Part shown: one piece after another, positions 1-8,982 of the stretch
How positions within the stretch are numbered: the stretch's first letter is position 1
Layout: every line of letters starts with the position of its first letter
Source of the DNA: Acidobacteria bacterium 28-1
GTDB lineage: Bacteria; Acidobacteriota; Blastocatellia; Pyrinomonadales; Pyrinomonadaceae
Direction: 5' to 3'
Assembly (NCBI GenBank): GCA_002050365.1
Contig: MWYZ01000067.1
Location: forward strand, 1-35,349
Length of the DNA: 35,349 nt
The notes under the pieces: generated by a model
Databases searched by the model: none
Seen by the model: only the letters and a program-made list of their open reading frames with translations
Told to the model about the DNA's origin: nothing
Position numbers and translations under genes: made by a program

Positions 1-107
1 TTGTAATGGAGATTGCCTGTGGTTTGCACAACTTGCGAGTTACATTCCGACAACCAATGCAAACCATTGATATTACTGTTGCTGAGGAATTATCTTATTT
101 CCGATAA
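1..107 (+). mobile_element. 3' end of a DDE-type insertion-sequence transposase (partial)
   Basis: Reading from base 3 to the TAA at 105-107 gives a peptide containing MEIACGLHNLRVTF. This looks like the C-terminal end of an IS5-group/DDE_Tnp_4-like transposase (the family is my recognition, not a search result). The reading is supported from within the window: the complement of the right edge (35229-35349) encodes nearly the same peptide, with differences mostly at third codon positions. The rest of the gene lies outside the window. TAATGTCTA follows at the stop codon in both copies and may mark the inner side of the IS end. A longer reading frame at 13-204 overlaps this but has no such support. 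Confidence 0.72.
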
Positions 108-480
108 TGTCTATTGGGTGCGATATATTCACAAGCTGCACTACAGGTGCAAGTATCTTAGTCAACATAATACTTGCCTTTTGCATTTAACGGGTGAATT
201 TTGATGTTTCTATTCATACTGTAACTTTTAGAAGTTCCTTAGTATAATCTAGCACCACAGGATTAGGACACTACCAATAATTTCAGACTTGAAAGATTTA
301 ACATGAATTTTCGTAAGATGGCTTTGTTTCATTGAAAGTTTATGTTAGCATTCCTTCAATACAAATTTAACTTCCACGTAACAAAGTTTAATTTTTAATT
401 AAAGAAAATTGTCTGAGAAAATCGAAACTTTTTTCAAGTTGGAATCAGTTAAAAATCTAAATTCAAAAAAGGAAAAAAAT
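108..480. other. AT-rich gap between the IS end and the receptor gene; no gene seen
   Basis: I see no convincing coding sequence here. A hairpin (GCAAGTAT at 149-156 with ATACTTGC at 170-177) follows the transposase end and could terminate it. A TATAAT hexamer sits at 243-248, but without a good -35 partner and about 230 bases from the receptor start, so it is only a weak promoter candidate. An upstream TTG at 409 is in frame with the receptor, but the residues it would add are not signal-peptide-like. Confidence 0.4.
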
Positions 481-3368
481 ATGAAAACGATTTTGCATTT
501 TTCTGCAAGCGTTGTTGTCGCGCTATTTTTGTGTTTGTCGGTCGTTGCCCAATCGCAATCAACAACCGGCTTGATTCAAGGGAACGTAGTTGACCAAAAC
601 GGCGCGGTTATTCAAGGCGCAACGGTGGTCGTCAAAAATACCGAGACGGGTTTTGAAAGAACCGTCACGAGCAATTCGGACGGTTTTTTTAGTGCGCCGC
701 TGTTACCGCTCGGCAGGTATCAAGTGACGGCTGAATCATCGGGTTTTTCCCAAACGACCTTGGAAAATGTCGTTTTGAACATCGGGGAAACGCTTTCTTT
801 TAAGGTCGAACTGAAAGCCGGCGGTGCGGCGACAACGGTCGTTGACGTAACGGCGGAAGGCGAAGGCGTGGACACGAGCCGCACGGAACTAAATACGCTG
901 ATTAACGAAAGAGCAGTTGAAAATCTGCCGATTAACCGGCGCGATTTCAGTAGATTCGCTCAATTAACACCGGGCGTTTCTATCGTCCAGGGTCCCGACG
1001 GCGACGAAATTACCATTAACGGTCAAAAAGGTATCCAGAATAATTTTTCGATTGACGGCTCGGATGCCAACAATCCATTTTTCGGTGAACAGCGCGGCGG
1101 TCAGCGTCCCGCATTTACCATTAGTCTGGAATCGGTCAAAGAATTTCAGGTCGTTCCGGTCGGCGCATCAGCCGAATTCGGACGCTCGTCCGGCGGTTTT
1201 ATAAATGTCGTCACCAAATCCGGCACGAATGAATTTACGGGCGCGGCGTTTATTTTCTACCGCAATCAAAAACTTTCGAGCCAAAACCCGGACGCGGTTG
1301 CCGCCAATCTGCCGACCGAAGATTTTCGCAATTATCAATTCGGTGCCAATGTCGGCGGTCCGATTAAAAAGGACAGAGCATTTTTCTTTGTCGCCTACGA
1401 GCGCAACGACGGCTTGAGCAACAAGCCGAATCAGATTGACCCGCGGCTCGCCAACATTTTTGCGACGCGCTTTAATTCGGTCGAACAAGGAACGATTGAA
1501 CGAACGAATATCGCCGACGTTCTGCTCGGTAAAGTTGATTATCAGGTGAACCAAAACAATCTTTTAACCGTTCGCCACAACTACAGTCGCGCCAGTCAAG
1601 TCAACGGAACTTTCGACGTACCGACGTGGGGCATCAGTGCCAACGGACGCGAAACGGACAATTCAAATTCTTTTATAACCCAATTGGTTACAAATTTTTC
1701 ACCAACATTGCTCAACGAATTTCGTTTTCAATATGGACGCGAAGCACGTCCGCGTTTCTATGACGGTCCTGATTTGCCCGACACGACTATCGGAACTTTC
1801 GACGGTTCGATTTCATATCGTTTCGGTCGTCCGTTCTTCTTGCCCGTGCCGGAAGTAGATACGCGCTTTCAATTGACTGACAATTTCACGGTTATCAGCG
1901 GCAATCACACGGTTAAATTCGGCGTAGACCTTAACCGCTCGAAAACATCGCAAACCTTCGTCGGTTTCGCACGCGGACGCTACATTTTCGCCGCGCCGAC
2001 GATTGATCAAGCGATTCAAGGTTTTCAAAATTATATCGCGCCCGGTCCGGTTGCGAATCGAGATGTTTCGGGTTTAGCTTTATATCTGCAATTTGCGCCA
2101 ATCGGCAACCGCACGGTTGAGGAAGCCGGAACGCAGGAATTCGTGCAGTTTGAACCGGGCATTTATGTTCAAGACAATTGGAATGTGCGTCAGAACTTAA
2201 CGCTTAATCTCGGACTGCGCTGGGAAGCGCAGTATCAGCCAAGCACCATTACGCCGCCGCAAGACACGCGTTACGGACAATTTTTGAACGACCCGCGTTT
2301 TCCGTCGGACGGCACGATTCCCGATTTTAAAACGGCTGGCAACCGCGGGCAGGTTTATCTTATTCGCCGGGCAAAGACGGCAAAACAGCGATTCGTCTCG
2401 GCGCGGGCTTATATTATGCCAGAGTTCCGGGTCTGGTCGTCGCTGGACCGCGAAACACTGACGGCGTGATTGCCGGAAACATTTTCTTCGCCAACTTTTT
2501 GACGGGCTTTGGTGTGCCGGTTGCCGCTTTTCCGGTTTTTCCCGGCGTTGTTCCAACGGCTGGTTTTACGCCGTTTAATCCGGGCGTAGCAGTTTTTGAA
2601 CGAAATTTCAAAAATCCGCAAACTGTTCAGTTTAGTGCCAGCGTCGAACGCGAACTGGTCAAAAATTTGAATTTGACAGTCGCGTTTAACTACGCCAAAA
2701 CAGTTCACTTGACGCGCTTTGTCAATCGCAATGACCCAAGACTTTATAATGGCGTAGCGATTTTTGAACGTCCGAACGGTTCGGGCATCGGCGAAATTCG
2801 TTCGACTGAAAGTTCCGGCTTTTCAGTATTTAAGGGATTATCTTTTATCCTCAACAAGCGGTTCTCGAATCGTTTTCAGTTTCAAGCAAATTACTTGCTC
2901 TCATATGATAGGTCGGACGATGACAACGAACGCGACCCGTTTACATTTCGTTATGCCGACCCAAGAGATTTTCGCAACGAATACGGTTTTTCAGACCGCG
3001 ACCAACGGCATCGTTTCAACGCTTTTGCAACGATAACTATGCCGTTTGATATTAACTTTTCTCCGATTGTTCAATATCGTTCCGCCCAACCGACTTCGAT
3101 TACCAATCGCGGAACTTTCCCGAATATCATTCAACGCAACACTCTGCGTTTGGAGAACGAATTTTTTACGTTTGACATCCGCGCGACAAAGGTGTTTAAG
3201 TTCACGGAAAAAATTTCGCTTGAGCCGATTTTTGAAGCCTTTAACATTTTCAACAATCGCAATCAAAGAAGTCTGCCGCGTCCTTTGACATTTAATTTTG
3301 ACGGAACTGTTTCCGCCGGATTCGGCGAACCGCGTCAAATCCAACTCGGTTTGCGCTTCAAATTCTAA
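481..3368 (+). pseudogene. Oar-like TonB-dependent outer-membrane receptor, broken by a one-base frameshift
   Basis: This encodes an outer-membrane beta-barrel receptor of the kind abundant in Acidobacteriota; the substrate is unknown. The ATG at 481 follows AAGGA and opens a signal peptide (MKTILHFSASVVVALFLCLS, cleavage near VVAQS). Residues about 30-115 form a carboxypeptidase-regulatory-like beta-sandwich (GNVVDQNGAVIQGATVVVKN), then a plug (LPINRRDFSRFAQLTPGV), then the barrel ending in the aromatic tail LGLRFKF. The frame breaks at the AAAA run at 2329-2332: one extra A would give DFKNGWQPRAGLSYSPGKDG and join the two halves (481-2469 and about 2331-3368) into about 962 residues. As written, translation stops at 2467-2469. 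The tract is too short and mismatched for classic slippage, so this is a real mutation or a sequencing error. Confidence 0.9.
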
Positions 3369-3383
3369 TCTGAAGCGACAAAC

Positions 3384-3419
3384 AAAAAAGCCGCAGATGT
3401 TAAGTCTGCAGCTTTTTGT
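3384..3419. terminator. Bidirectional intrinsic terminator
   Basis: The stem GCCGCAGA/TCTGCAGC has a short loop, with an A-run before it and a T-run after it. It lies between the converging receptor and pyrophosphatase genes, so it can end transcription from both sides. Confidence 0.85.
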
Positions 3420-3431
3420 TGAAAACTAATT

Positions 3432-4001
3432 TTAAGTTTTACTTTTTGATTTGTGCGGCTTTTTGTAAAGTTTTATACCTTCTTCGACAATTTTTCTCGC
3501 CTTTTGCGCGGCAAAGCGCCCGAGGGGTTTAAATTCTTTTCCTTTCGCCTGATTGTAAGAAACAAAAAAATGTTCGATTTCAGCAACCAAGGTTTGATTC
3601 AAATCGTTGATTGATCTGATGTCCGTGTGTGTGCGCGAATTTGAATCGACGGCGATTAGTCGGTCATTCCTTTCCGTTTTTCCGTCTTCGTTTTGTTTGG
3701 CTTCGATAACGCCGATGAGCCGCGACGGAATCAGACAGCCGACAAAAGCCGGTTCGTCCATCAAAACTAAAACGTCAAGCGGGTCGCCGTCACCGCCGAG
3801 TGTTTGCGGAATATAGCCGAAATCAAACGGAAAGACGTGTCCAGCAGCCAGCACACCGCCCAATTTAAAAAGCCCTAATTTTTCGTCGAATTTATATTTG
3901 TTGCGGCTGCCTTTCGGCGTGTCAATAATGACGTTTAATTCATTTGTTTCATCGTCAAAAGGAGTCGGTTTTTCAAAAACACTTTTCTGATTTTTCTGCA
4001 T
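3432..4001 (-). CDS. ppa: Inorganic pyrophosphatase (family I)
   Basis: A soluble cytoplasmic enzyme that hydrolyses diphosphate to phosphate, pulling biosynthetic reactions forward. The family signature with its metal-binding aspartates is present as DGDPLDVLVL near residues 70-80, preceded by FDFGYIPQTLG. The length of 189 residues is normal to slightly long for the family. The ATG at 4001 is preceded by AGGAAAG, a good ribosome-binding site. It is the last gene of a three-gene minus-strand run (glycosylase, CysQ-like phosphatase, ppa), 22 bases after the phosphatase stop. Pairing it with a nucleotide phosphatase is sensible metabolically, since both handle phosphate released from nucleotides. 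Confidence 0.95.
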   Translation of the reverse strand: MQKNQKSVFEKPTPFDDETNELNVIIDTPKGSRNKYKFDEKLGLFKLGGVLAAGHVFPFDFGYIPQTLGGDGDPLDVLVLMDEPAFVGCLIPSRLIGVIEAKQNEDGKTERNDRLIAVDSNSRTHTDIRSINDLNQTLVAEIEHFFVSYNQAKGKEFKPLGRFAAQKARKIVEEGIKLYKKPHKSKSKT

Positions 4002-4023
4002 AAATTACTTTCCTTTTTATCCC

Positions 4024-4884
4024 TTAATTTTTCTTAGCGGATTTTACACGGAGTCTTCCGAATTCATTCAAAAGAGGTTTCAAGTTTTCCACCGCTTGCG
4101 CGTGTGCCGCGCCGTTGCTCGCCAAAACGCCGTTGTGATTGTGAACATCAGCCGTATTATAAACGATTTTATCGCCGAAAATGTCAGTCAGATTTCCGCC
4201 CGCTTCGCGCAGAATAATTTCGGGAGCGCACGTGTCCCAATGTTTAGTGCGCGGCGAAAAATGAATGTATAAATCAGCGATTTGCCGGGCAATCAAACCG
4301 ATTTTTAAACCGACCGAGCCGCGCTTTATTTCTCGTTTCAAATTGAACTTCTGCAAAACACGATTCACATTCGGGCTTCGATGGTTGCGCGAAACTGCTA
4401 AATTCATTTCTCGGAAATCGGTTTTACCGGAAACTCGAAGACGCTTTCGAACTTCGTTTGAATCAATCATCCACGCGCCATTATTTTTAGAGGCGAAATA
4501 CAAAATATTTTCAAGCGGCAAAAAGACAACACCCAAAACCGCTTCGCCTTTTTCCGACAAACCGATTTGCACGGCAAAATCGCCGTCTTTTTTGACAAAA
4601 CCCTGCGTGCCGTCAAGCGGATCAATTATCCAAACTCTTTGTCTCTCTAATCTTTTCTTGTCGTCAAACTCTTCTTCCGACAAAATTCCGTCGTTCGGAA
4701 AAGTTTCGGCTAAACCTTCGACGATGATTTTGCTTGCCGTGCGGTCGGCAATCGTTACCGGTTCGGAAAAATTATCGGCAGAGATTTTTTGTTCGATTTC
4801 AAAATCTTTCTCGTAAAAATCTAAAATTATCGCGCCTGCCGTTCGCGCCAAAGCAATAGCGGTTTCGAGTTCTTTTTCTAACAT
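4024..4884 (-). CDS. cysQ: 3'(2'),5'-bisphosphate nucleotidase / inositol monophosphatase family phosphatase
   Basis: A Mg-dependent, Li-sensitive phosphatase superfamily member that probably removes the 3' phosphate from PAP, a by-product of sulfate activation. The metal-binding motifs are present: acidic EEE near residue 72, WIIDPLDGTQGF near 90-101 and HWDTCAPEIILREAGG near 215-230. The GFVKKDGDFAVQIGL context resembles CysQ more than SuhB, but an inositol phosphatase cannot be excluded. I start it at the ATG at 4884 (MLEKELETAI), giving 286 residues; an extension to 5055 would run through the repeat at 4905-4994 and into the glycosylase gene on the same strand, and adds no family sequence. 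It sits between the glycosylase and ppa. Confidence 0.85.
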   Translation of the reverse strand: MLEKELETAIALARTAGAIILDFYEKDFEIEQKISADNFSEPVTIADRTASKIIVEGLAETFPNDGILSEEEFDDKKRLERQRVWIIDPLDGTQGFVKKDGDFAVQIGLSEKGEAVLGVVFLPLENILYFASKNNGAWMIDSNEVRKRLRVSGKTDFREMNLAVSRNHRSPNVNRVLQKFNLKREIKRGSVGLKIGLIARQIADLYIHFSPRTKHWDTCAPEIILREAGGNLTDIFGDKIVYNTADVHNHNGVLASNGAAHAQAVENLKPLLNEFGRLRVKSAKKN

Positions 4885-4904
4885 TAGATTGAATTTATCA
4901 CAGA

Positions 4905-4994
4905 AAAATTTTAGCCACGAACAAACACAAAAAGACACGAAATTTTTTTGTTTTTCCGTTCGTGTTCTTTCGTGGTTGTTCGTGGCTAAAATTT
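4905..4994. repeat. Word-hairpin repeat (CACGAA words)
   Basis: An imperfect inverted repeat with arms TTTTAGCCACGAACAA and its complement, each continuing as near-tandem CACGAA/ACACGAA words. It lies between two minus-strand genes. One arm supplies the TAG stop codon of the glycosylase at 4986-4988. It shares its architecture, not its sequence, with the other word hairpins in this window. Confidence 0.8.
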
Positions 4995-5615
4995 CTTCGC
5001 GTTTAGATAAAAATGCCACAACAGCCGCGCTGCGACCGAGCGCAGAGGCTTCCATCTCTCGGCAATTTGCAGAAACTCGTCAGAAGTCGGTCTGTATTGC
5101 AGGCGGTTCAATCTTTGCCACGCGACGTGCAGAGCCAAATCACCTTTCGGCATCACGTCAGCGCGATGCATCGCCATCAGAAGGTAAATATCCGCCGTCC
5201 AATCGCCGATGCCTTTGATGTTTTTCAGTTCGTGTTTTATTTCTTCATTTGAAAGATTTCCAAAACGGTTTAAATCTAAATTTCCGTTCAAAATATTTTG
5301 CGCTAAATCTCTCGCATAGACAATTTTTTGTCTAGAAAAATAAGCCGCTTTCATTTCCGCATCCGAAAGCGATAAAAGATTTTCAGGCGTGATTTCACCG
5401 TTTAATTTTCCCCGCAATTTATCAAACGCCGACAGTGCCGAGGCAACCGAAACTTGCTGCTCTAAAATGATATGAATGAGAGTGGCAAAACCCGCTTCAC
5501 GCGCCCAGAGCGGCGGCAAACCGTAAGTTTGAAAAATAAAAGCCAAATCTTTATCTTGTTTCGATAATTTTTTACAAGCGGTTATCAAATTATTTTCGTC
5601 GAGCGTTTTTATCAT
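4986..5615 (-). CDS. DNA-3-methyladenine glycosylase II-like HhH-GPD protein
   Basis: A base-excision repair glycosylase of the HhH-GPD superfamily (AlkA/DNA-3-methyladenine glycosylase group) that removes alkylated bases from DNA. The helix-hairpin-helix IKGIGDWTADIYLLMA and the following GDLAL, which contains the catalytic aspartate, lie near residues 132-160. An EQQVSVASALSAFDKL segment upstream is typical of the fold. There is no cysteine cluster, so it is not an endonuclease III. I use the ATG at 5615 (MIKTLDENN, 209 residues); an upstream TTG at 5642 would crowd the divergent gene at 5651. Its stop lies inside the hairpin repeat. It heads the minus-strand run ending in ppa. Confidence 0.88.
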   Translation of the reverse strand: MIKTLDENNLITACKKLSKQDKDLAFIFQTYGLPPLWAREAGFATLIHIILEQQVSVASALSAFDKLRGKLNGEITPENLLSLSDAEMKAAYFSRQKIVYARDLAQNILNGNLDLNRFGNLSNEEIKHELKNIKGIGDWTADIYLLMAMHRADVMPKGDLALHVAWQRLNRLQYRPTSDEFLQIAERWKPLRSVAARLLWHFYLNAKKF

Positions 5616-5650
5616 AAAGTTTCGGCGCAAATCGTTATACAATTATCCGT

Positions 5651-6187
5651 GTGAAAAACGCTATCGCCAAATCAACCGCCGCGTTTTTATTTTCGCTCGT
5701 CGTTGCTGTCACTTGCGCGGCGCAGGAAACCTGTGAACTTTCATCGAAAACAGCACCGCTTTTTCTCAATTTGCAAATTGGAATGTCGCCCGACGAAACG
5801 CGAAGCGTTTTCGGTAAAGATTTGAAAATTAAAATTAAAAAGAACGGCGAGCGCACATTTTTTCAGAATTTCATCAAGAACTCCGCGCCCGTGTCTTTGC
5901 AAGGCGTTCGCGCCCTGTATCTGAGATTCTTCGACCGCCGACTTTATCAAATCGAAATCTTCTATGAACCGAGACAAGATTTAAGAATGGTCGAAGACAT
6001 CGCAGACGCGCTTTCATCGCAATTAAACTTTCCAATTTCAAATTGGAAAATAACAACCAATCGCGCTGAGATTAAATGCGGCGAAATCTCGCTCGTCGCC
6101 GACAACGTTTTGAATCCGCGAATTGAATTAACAAACGAGATAATCCGCGCCAAAGTGAAAGAATCAAGAGAAAAAGACAAAAAATAG
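5651..6187 (+). CDS. Hypothetical exported protein
   Basis: I do not recognise the family. A GTG start opens a clear signal peptide (KNAIAKSTAAFLFSLVVAVT, cleavage near CAAQE), so the product is probably periplasmic. The mature part, about 150 residues, is mixed alpha/beta with MSPDETRSVFGKDLK, a pattern that resembles small acidobacterial exported proteins in which a short turn motif precedes a strand pair. The C-terminus is highly charged (KVKESREKDKK). It is divergent from the glycosylase, with only 35 bases between starts. TTATACAAT at 5634-5641 could be a -10 box about 10 bases before the GTG, which would make the mRNA nearly leaderless. Confidence 0.65.
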   Translation: MKNAIAKSTAAFLFSLVVAVTCAAQETCELSSKTAPLFLNLQIGMSPDETRSVFGKDLKIKIKKNGERTFFQNFIKNSAPVSLQGVRALYLRFFDRRLYQIEIFYEPRQDLRMVEDIADALSSQLNFPISNWKITTNRAEIKCGEISLVADNVLNPRIELTNEIIRAKVKESREKDKK

Positions 6188-6210
6188 GTGGTGTCTAAAA
6201 TCTAATGAGA

Positions 6211-6302
6211 GGGAAATTATTTCGGAATAACTGATAATTTAGCAGCGTAAAAATCTATCAGTTATCAGTTATCAACTATCAGCTATTCCGAAGAATTTCC
6301 TG
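6211..6302. repeat. Word-hairpin repeat (TCAGTTA words)
   Basis: The inverted arms start GGAAATTATTTCGGAATA and end TATTCCGAAGAATTTCC. The inside is made of near-tandem ATCAGTT/ATCAACT words paired with AACTGATAA. It lies between the exported-protein gene and the molybdopterin oxidoreductase, both on the plus strand. Confidence 0.8.
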
Positions 6303-6398
6303 ATTATATGTATGGGCTTCAATTAAGTGAATATGTCTGTTTTCAAAACGAGCTATTGCAAGTATTATAAAAAGCAAATTTTCTATAAGGATTAAAAA

Positions 6399-8480
6399 AT
6401 GTCTAAAGTTCACTATCGAAACTGTAATTTATGCGAAGCGATTTGCGGCATTGAAATTAAACACGAAAACGGCGAGATTCTCTCAATCGCGGGCGACAAA
6501 AACGATCCGTTTTCGCGCGGTCATATCTGCCCGAAGGCGGTCGCGCTCAAAGACATTTATCTGGACGCGAACCGTTTGAAATTTCCCGTCAGGCGAACGA
6601 AAAACGGCTGGCGGCAGATTTCTTGGGAAGCGGCGTTTGATGAGGTTACGGCGAAAATCAAGGAAATTCAAACTTGTCACGGTAGAAACGCAGTAGCGAT
6701 TTATCAAGGCAATCCGTCGGTTCACAATCTCGGCACGATGCTCAACAACCGCGAGCTTTTGAAATGTTTGAAAACACAGAATAGTTTTTCCGCCACTTCG
6801 GTTGACCAGCTTCCGCATCATTTCGCGGGCTGGGCGATGTTCGGACATCCGCTTTTGATTCCGATTCCAGACATTGACCGCACTGATTTTTTTCTCATCT
6901 TAGGCGCGAATCCGCTGGCTTCAAACGGCAGTTTGATGACCGCGCCCGATGTCGCCAATCGGCTCGAAGCGATAAAGCAGCGCGGAGGAAAAGTCGTCCT
7001 CATTGATCCGCGTAAAACCGAAACCGCTCGCGTGGCGAGCGAACATCATTTTGTCAAACCGTCGAGCGATGTTTACTTTCTTCTGGCAATCATGAACCGG
7101 CTCTTTGCAGAAAATCTCATCAATCTCGGCAAACTAAAAGATTTCACGGACGACATCGAAATTCTGCGTGAAATATCAAAAGAATTTTCGCCCGAAACGG
7201 TTGAAGATATAACGGGAATTTCCGCATCTGAAATCCGTCGCCTCGGCTCGGAATTCGGCACGGCAAAATCGGCAGTTTGTTATGGCAGAATGGGCGTTTC
7301 GATTCAGAAATTCGGCAGCCTTTGTCATTGGCTAATCAATTCGATAAATATCCTGACGGGAAATTTCGACCGCGCCGGCGGCGCGATGTTCACCGCTCCC
7401 GCGTTCGATGTTTTGGCAGCGGCAAAAGGCGGCAACGTCTTTAACCGTTGGCAAAGCCGCGTCCGGCGACTGCCCGAATTTATCGGCGAGTTGCCGGTTG
7501 TCGCTTTATCGGAAGAAATTTTGACGGAAGGCGAAGGACAAATCAAAGCGTTAATCACGAGTTGCGGAAATCCGGTTTTGTCCACGCCAAATGGAAACCA
7601 ACTCGATAAAGCATTAGAAAATCTCGAATTTATGGTTTCGATTGACATATACATAAACGAAACGACGCGCCACGCCGACATAATTTTGCCGCCCGCGACC
7701 GGTCTTGAAAATTCTCATTACGACGTGATTTTCAACGCTTTCGCCGTTCGCAACACCGCAAAGTATTCCGAACCGTTGTTTGTCAAAACCGATGGCGCAA
7801 AATATGATTGGGAAATTTTTCAAGAACTCGTTCATCGTTTAAGCGGAGAAACCGAACATTTAAAATCCGAACCGCCCGAAGTCAAATTGGATTTGGGTTT
7901 GCAGTTTGGAAAATATAAATTGTCGCTTGCCGAGTTGAGCGAAAATCCACACGGCATTGATTTGGGCGCGTTACAGGAATGCTTGCCGAACCGTTTGCTG
8001 ACAGAAAATAAACGGATAAATCTCGCGCCCGAAGTTCTCGTCAAGGATTTGCACAGGCTGAAAACCGGAGCGTTAACCGTCAGCGAAGATTTCCCGTTCG
8101 CGCTCATCGGCAGAAGGCATCTGCGCGATAATAATTCGTGGCTGCACAATTCCGAGCGTCTTGTGAAGGGAAAAAATCGCTGCACGTTGCTGATAAACGC
8201 GCTCGACGCAGAGCGGTTGAATCTGCAAAACAAGCAAATGGTCAAAGTTTCATCGCGCGTCGGCACAATCGAAATTCCTTGCGAGATTACCGAAAACATC
8301 GGGCGCGGCGTGGTTTCGATTCCGCACGGCTACGGACACGGACGCGCAGGCGTAAAACTCGACACGGCGAAAAAATACGCGGGCGTTTCCCTAAACGATT
8401 TAACCGACGAACGAGTGCTTGACGAATTGACAGGCAACGCGGCGTTCAGCAATGTGAGAGTTCGTTTGGAAGCAAGGTAA
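6399..8480 (+). CDS. Molybdopterin-dependent oxidoreductase (cytoplasmic, formate dehydrogenase-like)
   Basis: A member of the MopB/DMSO-reductase superfamily that binds a molybdopterin guanine dinucleotide cofactor and one [4Fe-4S] cluster. The cluster ligands are the N-terminal CNLCEAIC and the later cysteine in GHICPKA. Cofactor-binding stretches include FLILGANPLASNG and VVLIDPRKTETA, and the C-terminal MGD-binding domain begins near residue 560 (FALIGRRHLRDNNSW). There is no twin-arginine signal, so it is cytoplasmic. The length of 693 residues is typical. An AAGGA site precedes the ATG. No electron-transfer or accessory subunit is adjacent, so the substrate cannot be named; annotation as formate dehydrogenase would be over-precise. 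Confidence 0.9.
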   Translation: MSKVHYRNCNLCEAICGIEIKHENGEILSIAGDKNDPFSRGHICPKAVALKDIYLDANRLKFPVRRTKNGWRQISWEAAFDEVTAKIKEIQTCHGRNAVAIYQGNPSVHNLGTMLNNRELLKCLKTQNSFSATSVDQLPHHFAGWAMFGHPLLIPIPDIDRTDFFLILGANPLASNGSLMTAPDVANRLEAIKQRGGKVVLIDPRKTETARVASEHHFVKPSSDVYFLLAIMNRLFAENLINLGKLKDFTDDIEILREISKEFSPETVEDITGISASEIRRLGSEFGTAKSAVCYGRMGVSIQKFGSLCHWLINSINILTGNFDRAGGAMFTAPAFDVLAAAKGGNVFNRWQSRVRRLPEFIGELPVVALSEEILTEGEGQIKALITSCGNPVLSTPNGNQLDKALENLEFMVSIDIYINETTRHADIILPPATGLENSHYDVIFNAFAVRNTAKYSEPLFVKTDGAKYDWEIFQELVHRLSGETEHLKSEPPEVKLDLGLQFGKYKLSLAELSENPHGIDLGALQECLPNRLLTENKRINLAPEVLVKDLHRLKTGALTVSEDFPFALIGRRHLRDNNSWLHNSERLVKGKNRCTLLINALDAERLNLQNKQMVKVSSRVGTIEIPCEITENIGRGVVSIPHGYGHGRAGVKLDTAKKYAGVSLNDLTDERVLDELTGNAAFSNVRVRLEAR

Positions 8481-8545
8481 AAAGTGAAAAAGTGAAAAGG
8501 TGAAAGAGTTTGTTGTCGAGATTCAACGATTATTTTTTCACTTTG
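8478..8545. repeat. Degenerate word-hairpin repeat (AAAAGTG words)
   Basis: AAAAAGTGAAAAAGTGAAAA words follow the oxidoreductase and partly pair with TTTTTTCACTTTG at 8532-8544. The oxidoreductase stop codon TAA is contained in the first word. The second arm is short, so this looks like a decayed member of the set. Confidence 0.55.
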
Positions 8546-8547
8546 AA

Positions 8548-8982
8548 TCACCAAATCGAAGCCGTTGCCGATTCGTCAAACTCAACCGAATCGCCGTTCG
8601 GCAAAATATGAATAATTCTTGATGCGCCTTTTACTTTCAAAATCGGCGCGAGCATTCCGACGCGATGACAATTCGCCTGGGGCGTTTTATGTTTCGTGAG
8701 CGGCTGCGATTCCGAACACATAATCGCCGTTTTAACTTCGGCTGACAATTCCAAAATCCTTTCAATCCCGCGTTCCAAATCTTCCGTTTTCGCAATTCGC
8801 TTGCCGCCACATTCGGGCAGATGTTCGTAACCGACGCCGTTTTCGCGCAAATTCTCCGACAAAACCACGCCGTTAAACTGCACCCAACGCGAACGCGCCG
8901 CGCTCCGCACATCGCACAGAAAAGCGATTTCGTATTTTTGCAGCAGCGCGAGAAAATCTTTCCAAGCGTGATACGATCCCAA
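8548..8982 (-). pseudogene. DUF488 family gene, decapitated at its 5' end
   Basis: The reading frame gives SYHAWKDFLALLQKYEIAFL, CDVRSAARS and HLPECGGKR, then a C-terminal half with MCSESQPL and NCHRVGMLAPIL, all recognisable as DUF488. Members normally begin with a short strand like MxIYTIGH just before this point. That strand is absent, because the sequence upstream is the NACHT gene in another frame. The only start available is a TTG at 8982 with no ribosome-binding site. The centre also looks shorter than in relatives. The function of DUF488 is unknown. I read this as a remnant left by a deletion that joined it to the NACHT gene. Confidence 0.7.

Noticed and set aside
13..204. Possible 63-residue gene at the left edge
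   Set aside because: It lies in a different frame from the transposase C-terminus, which is supported by the matching copy at the right edge; the remainder has no recognisable pattern.
1168..1554. Minus-strand frame inside the receptor gene (128 residues)
   Set aside because: It is a shadow of the receptor coding sequence; its translation has no family pattern and no ribosome-binding site.
2320..2340. Programmed -1 frameshift joining the two receptor halves
   Set aside because: The sequence TTT AAA ACG does not allow re-pairing of both tRNAs one base back, the A-run is only four long, and this protein family is not known to use frameshifting.
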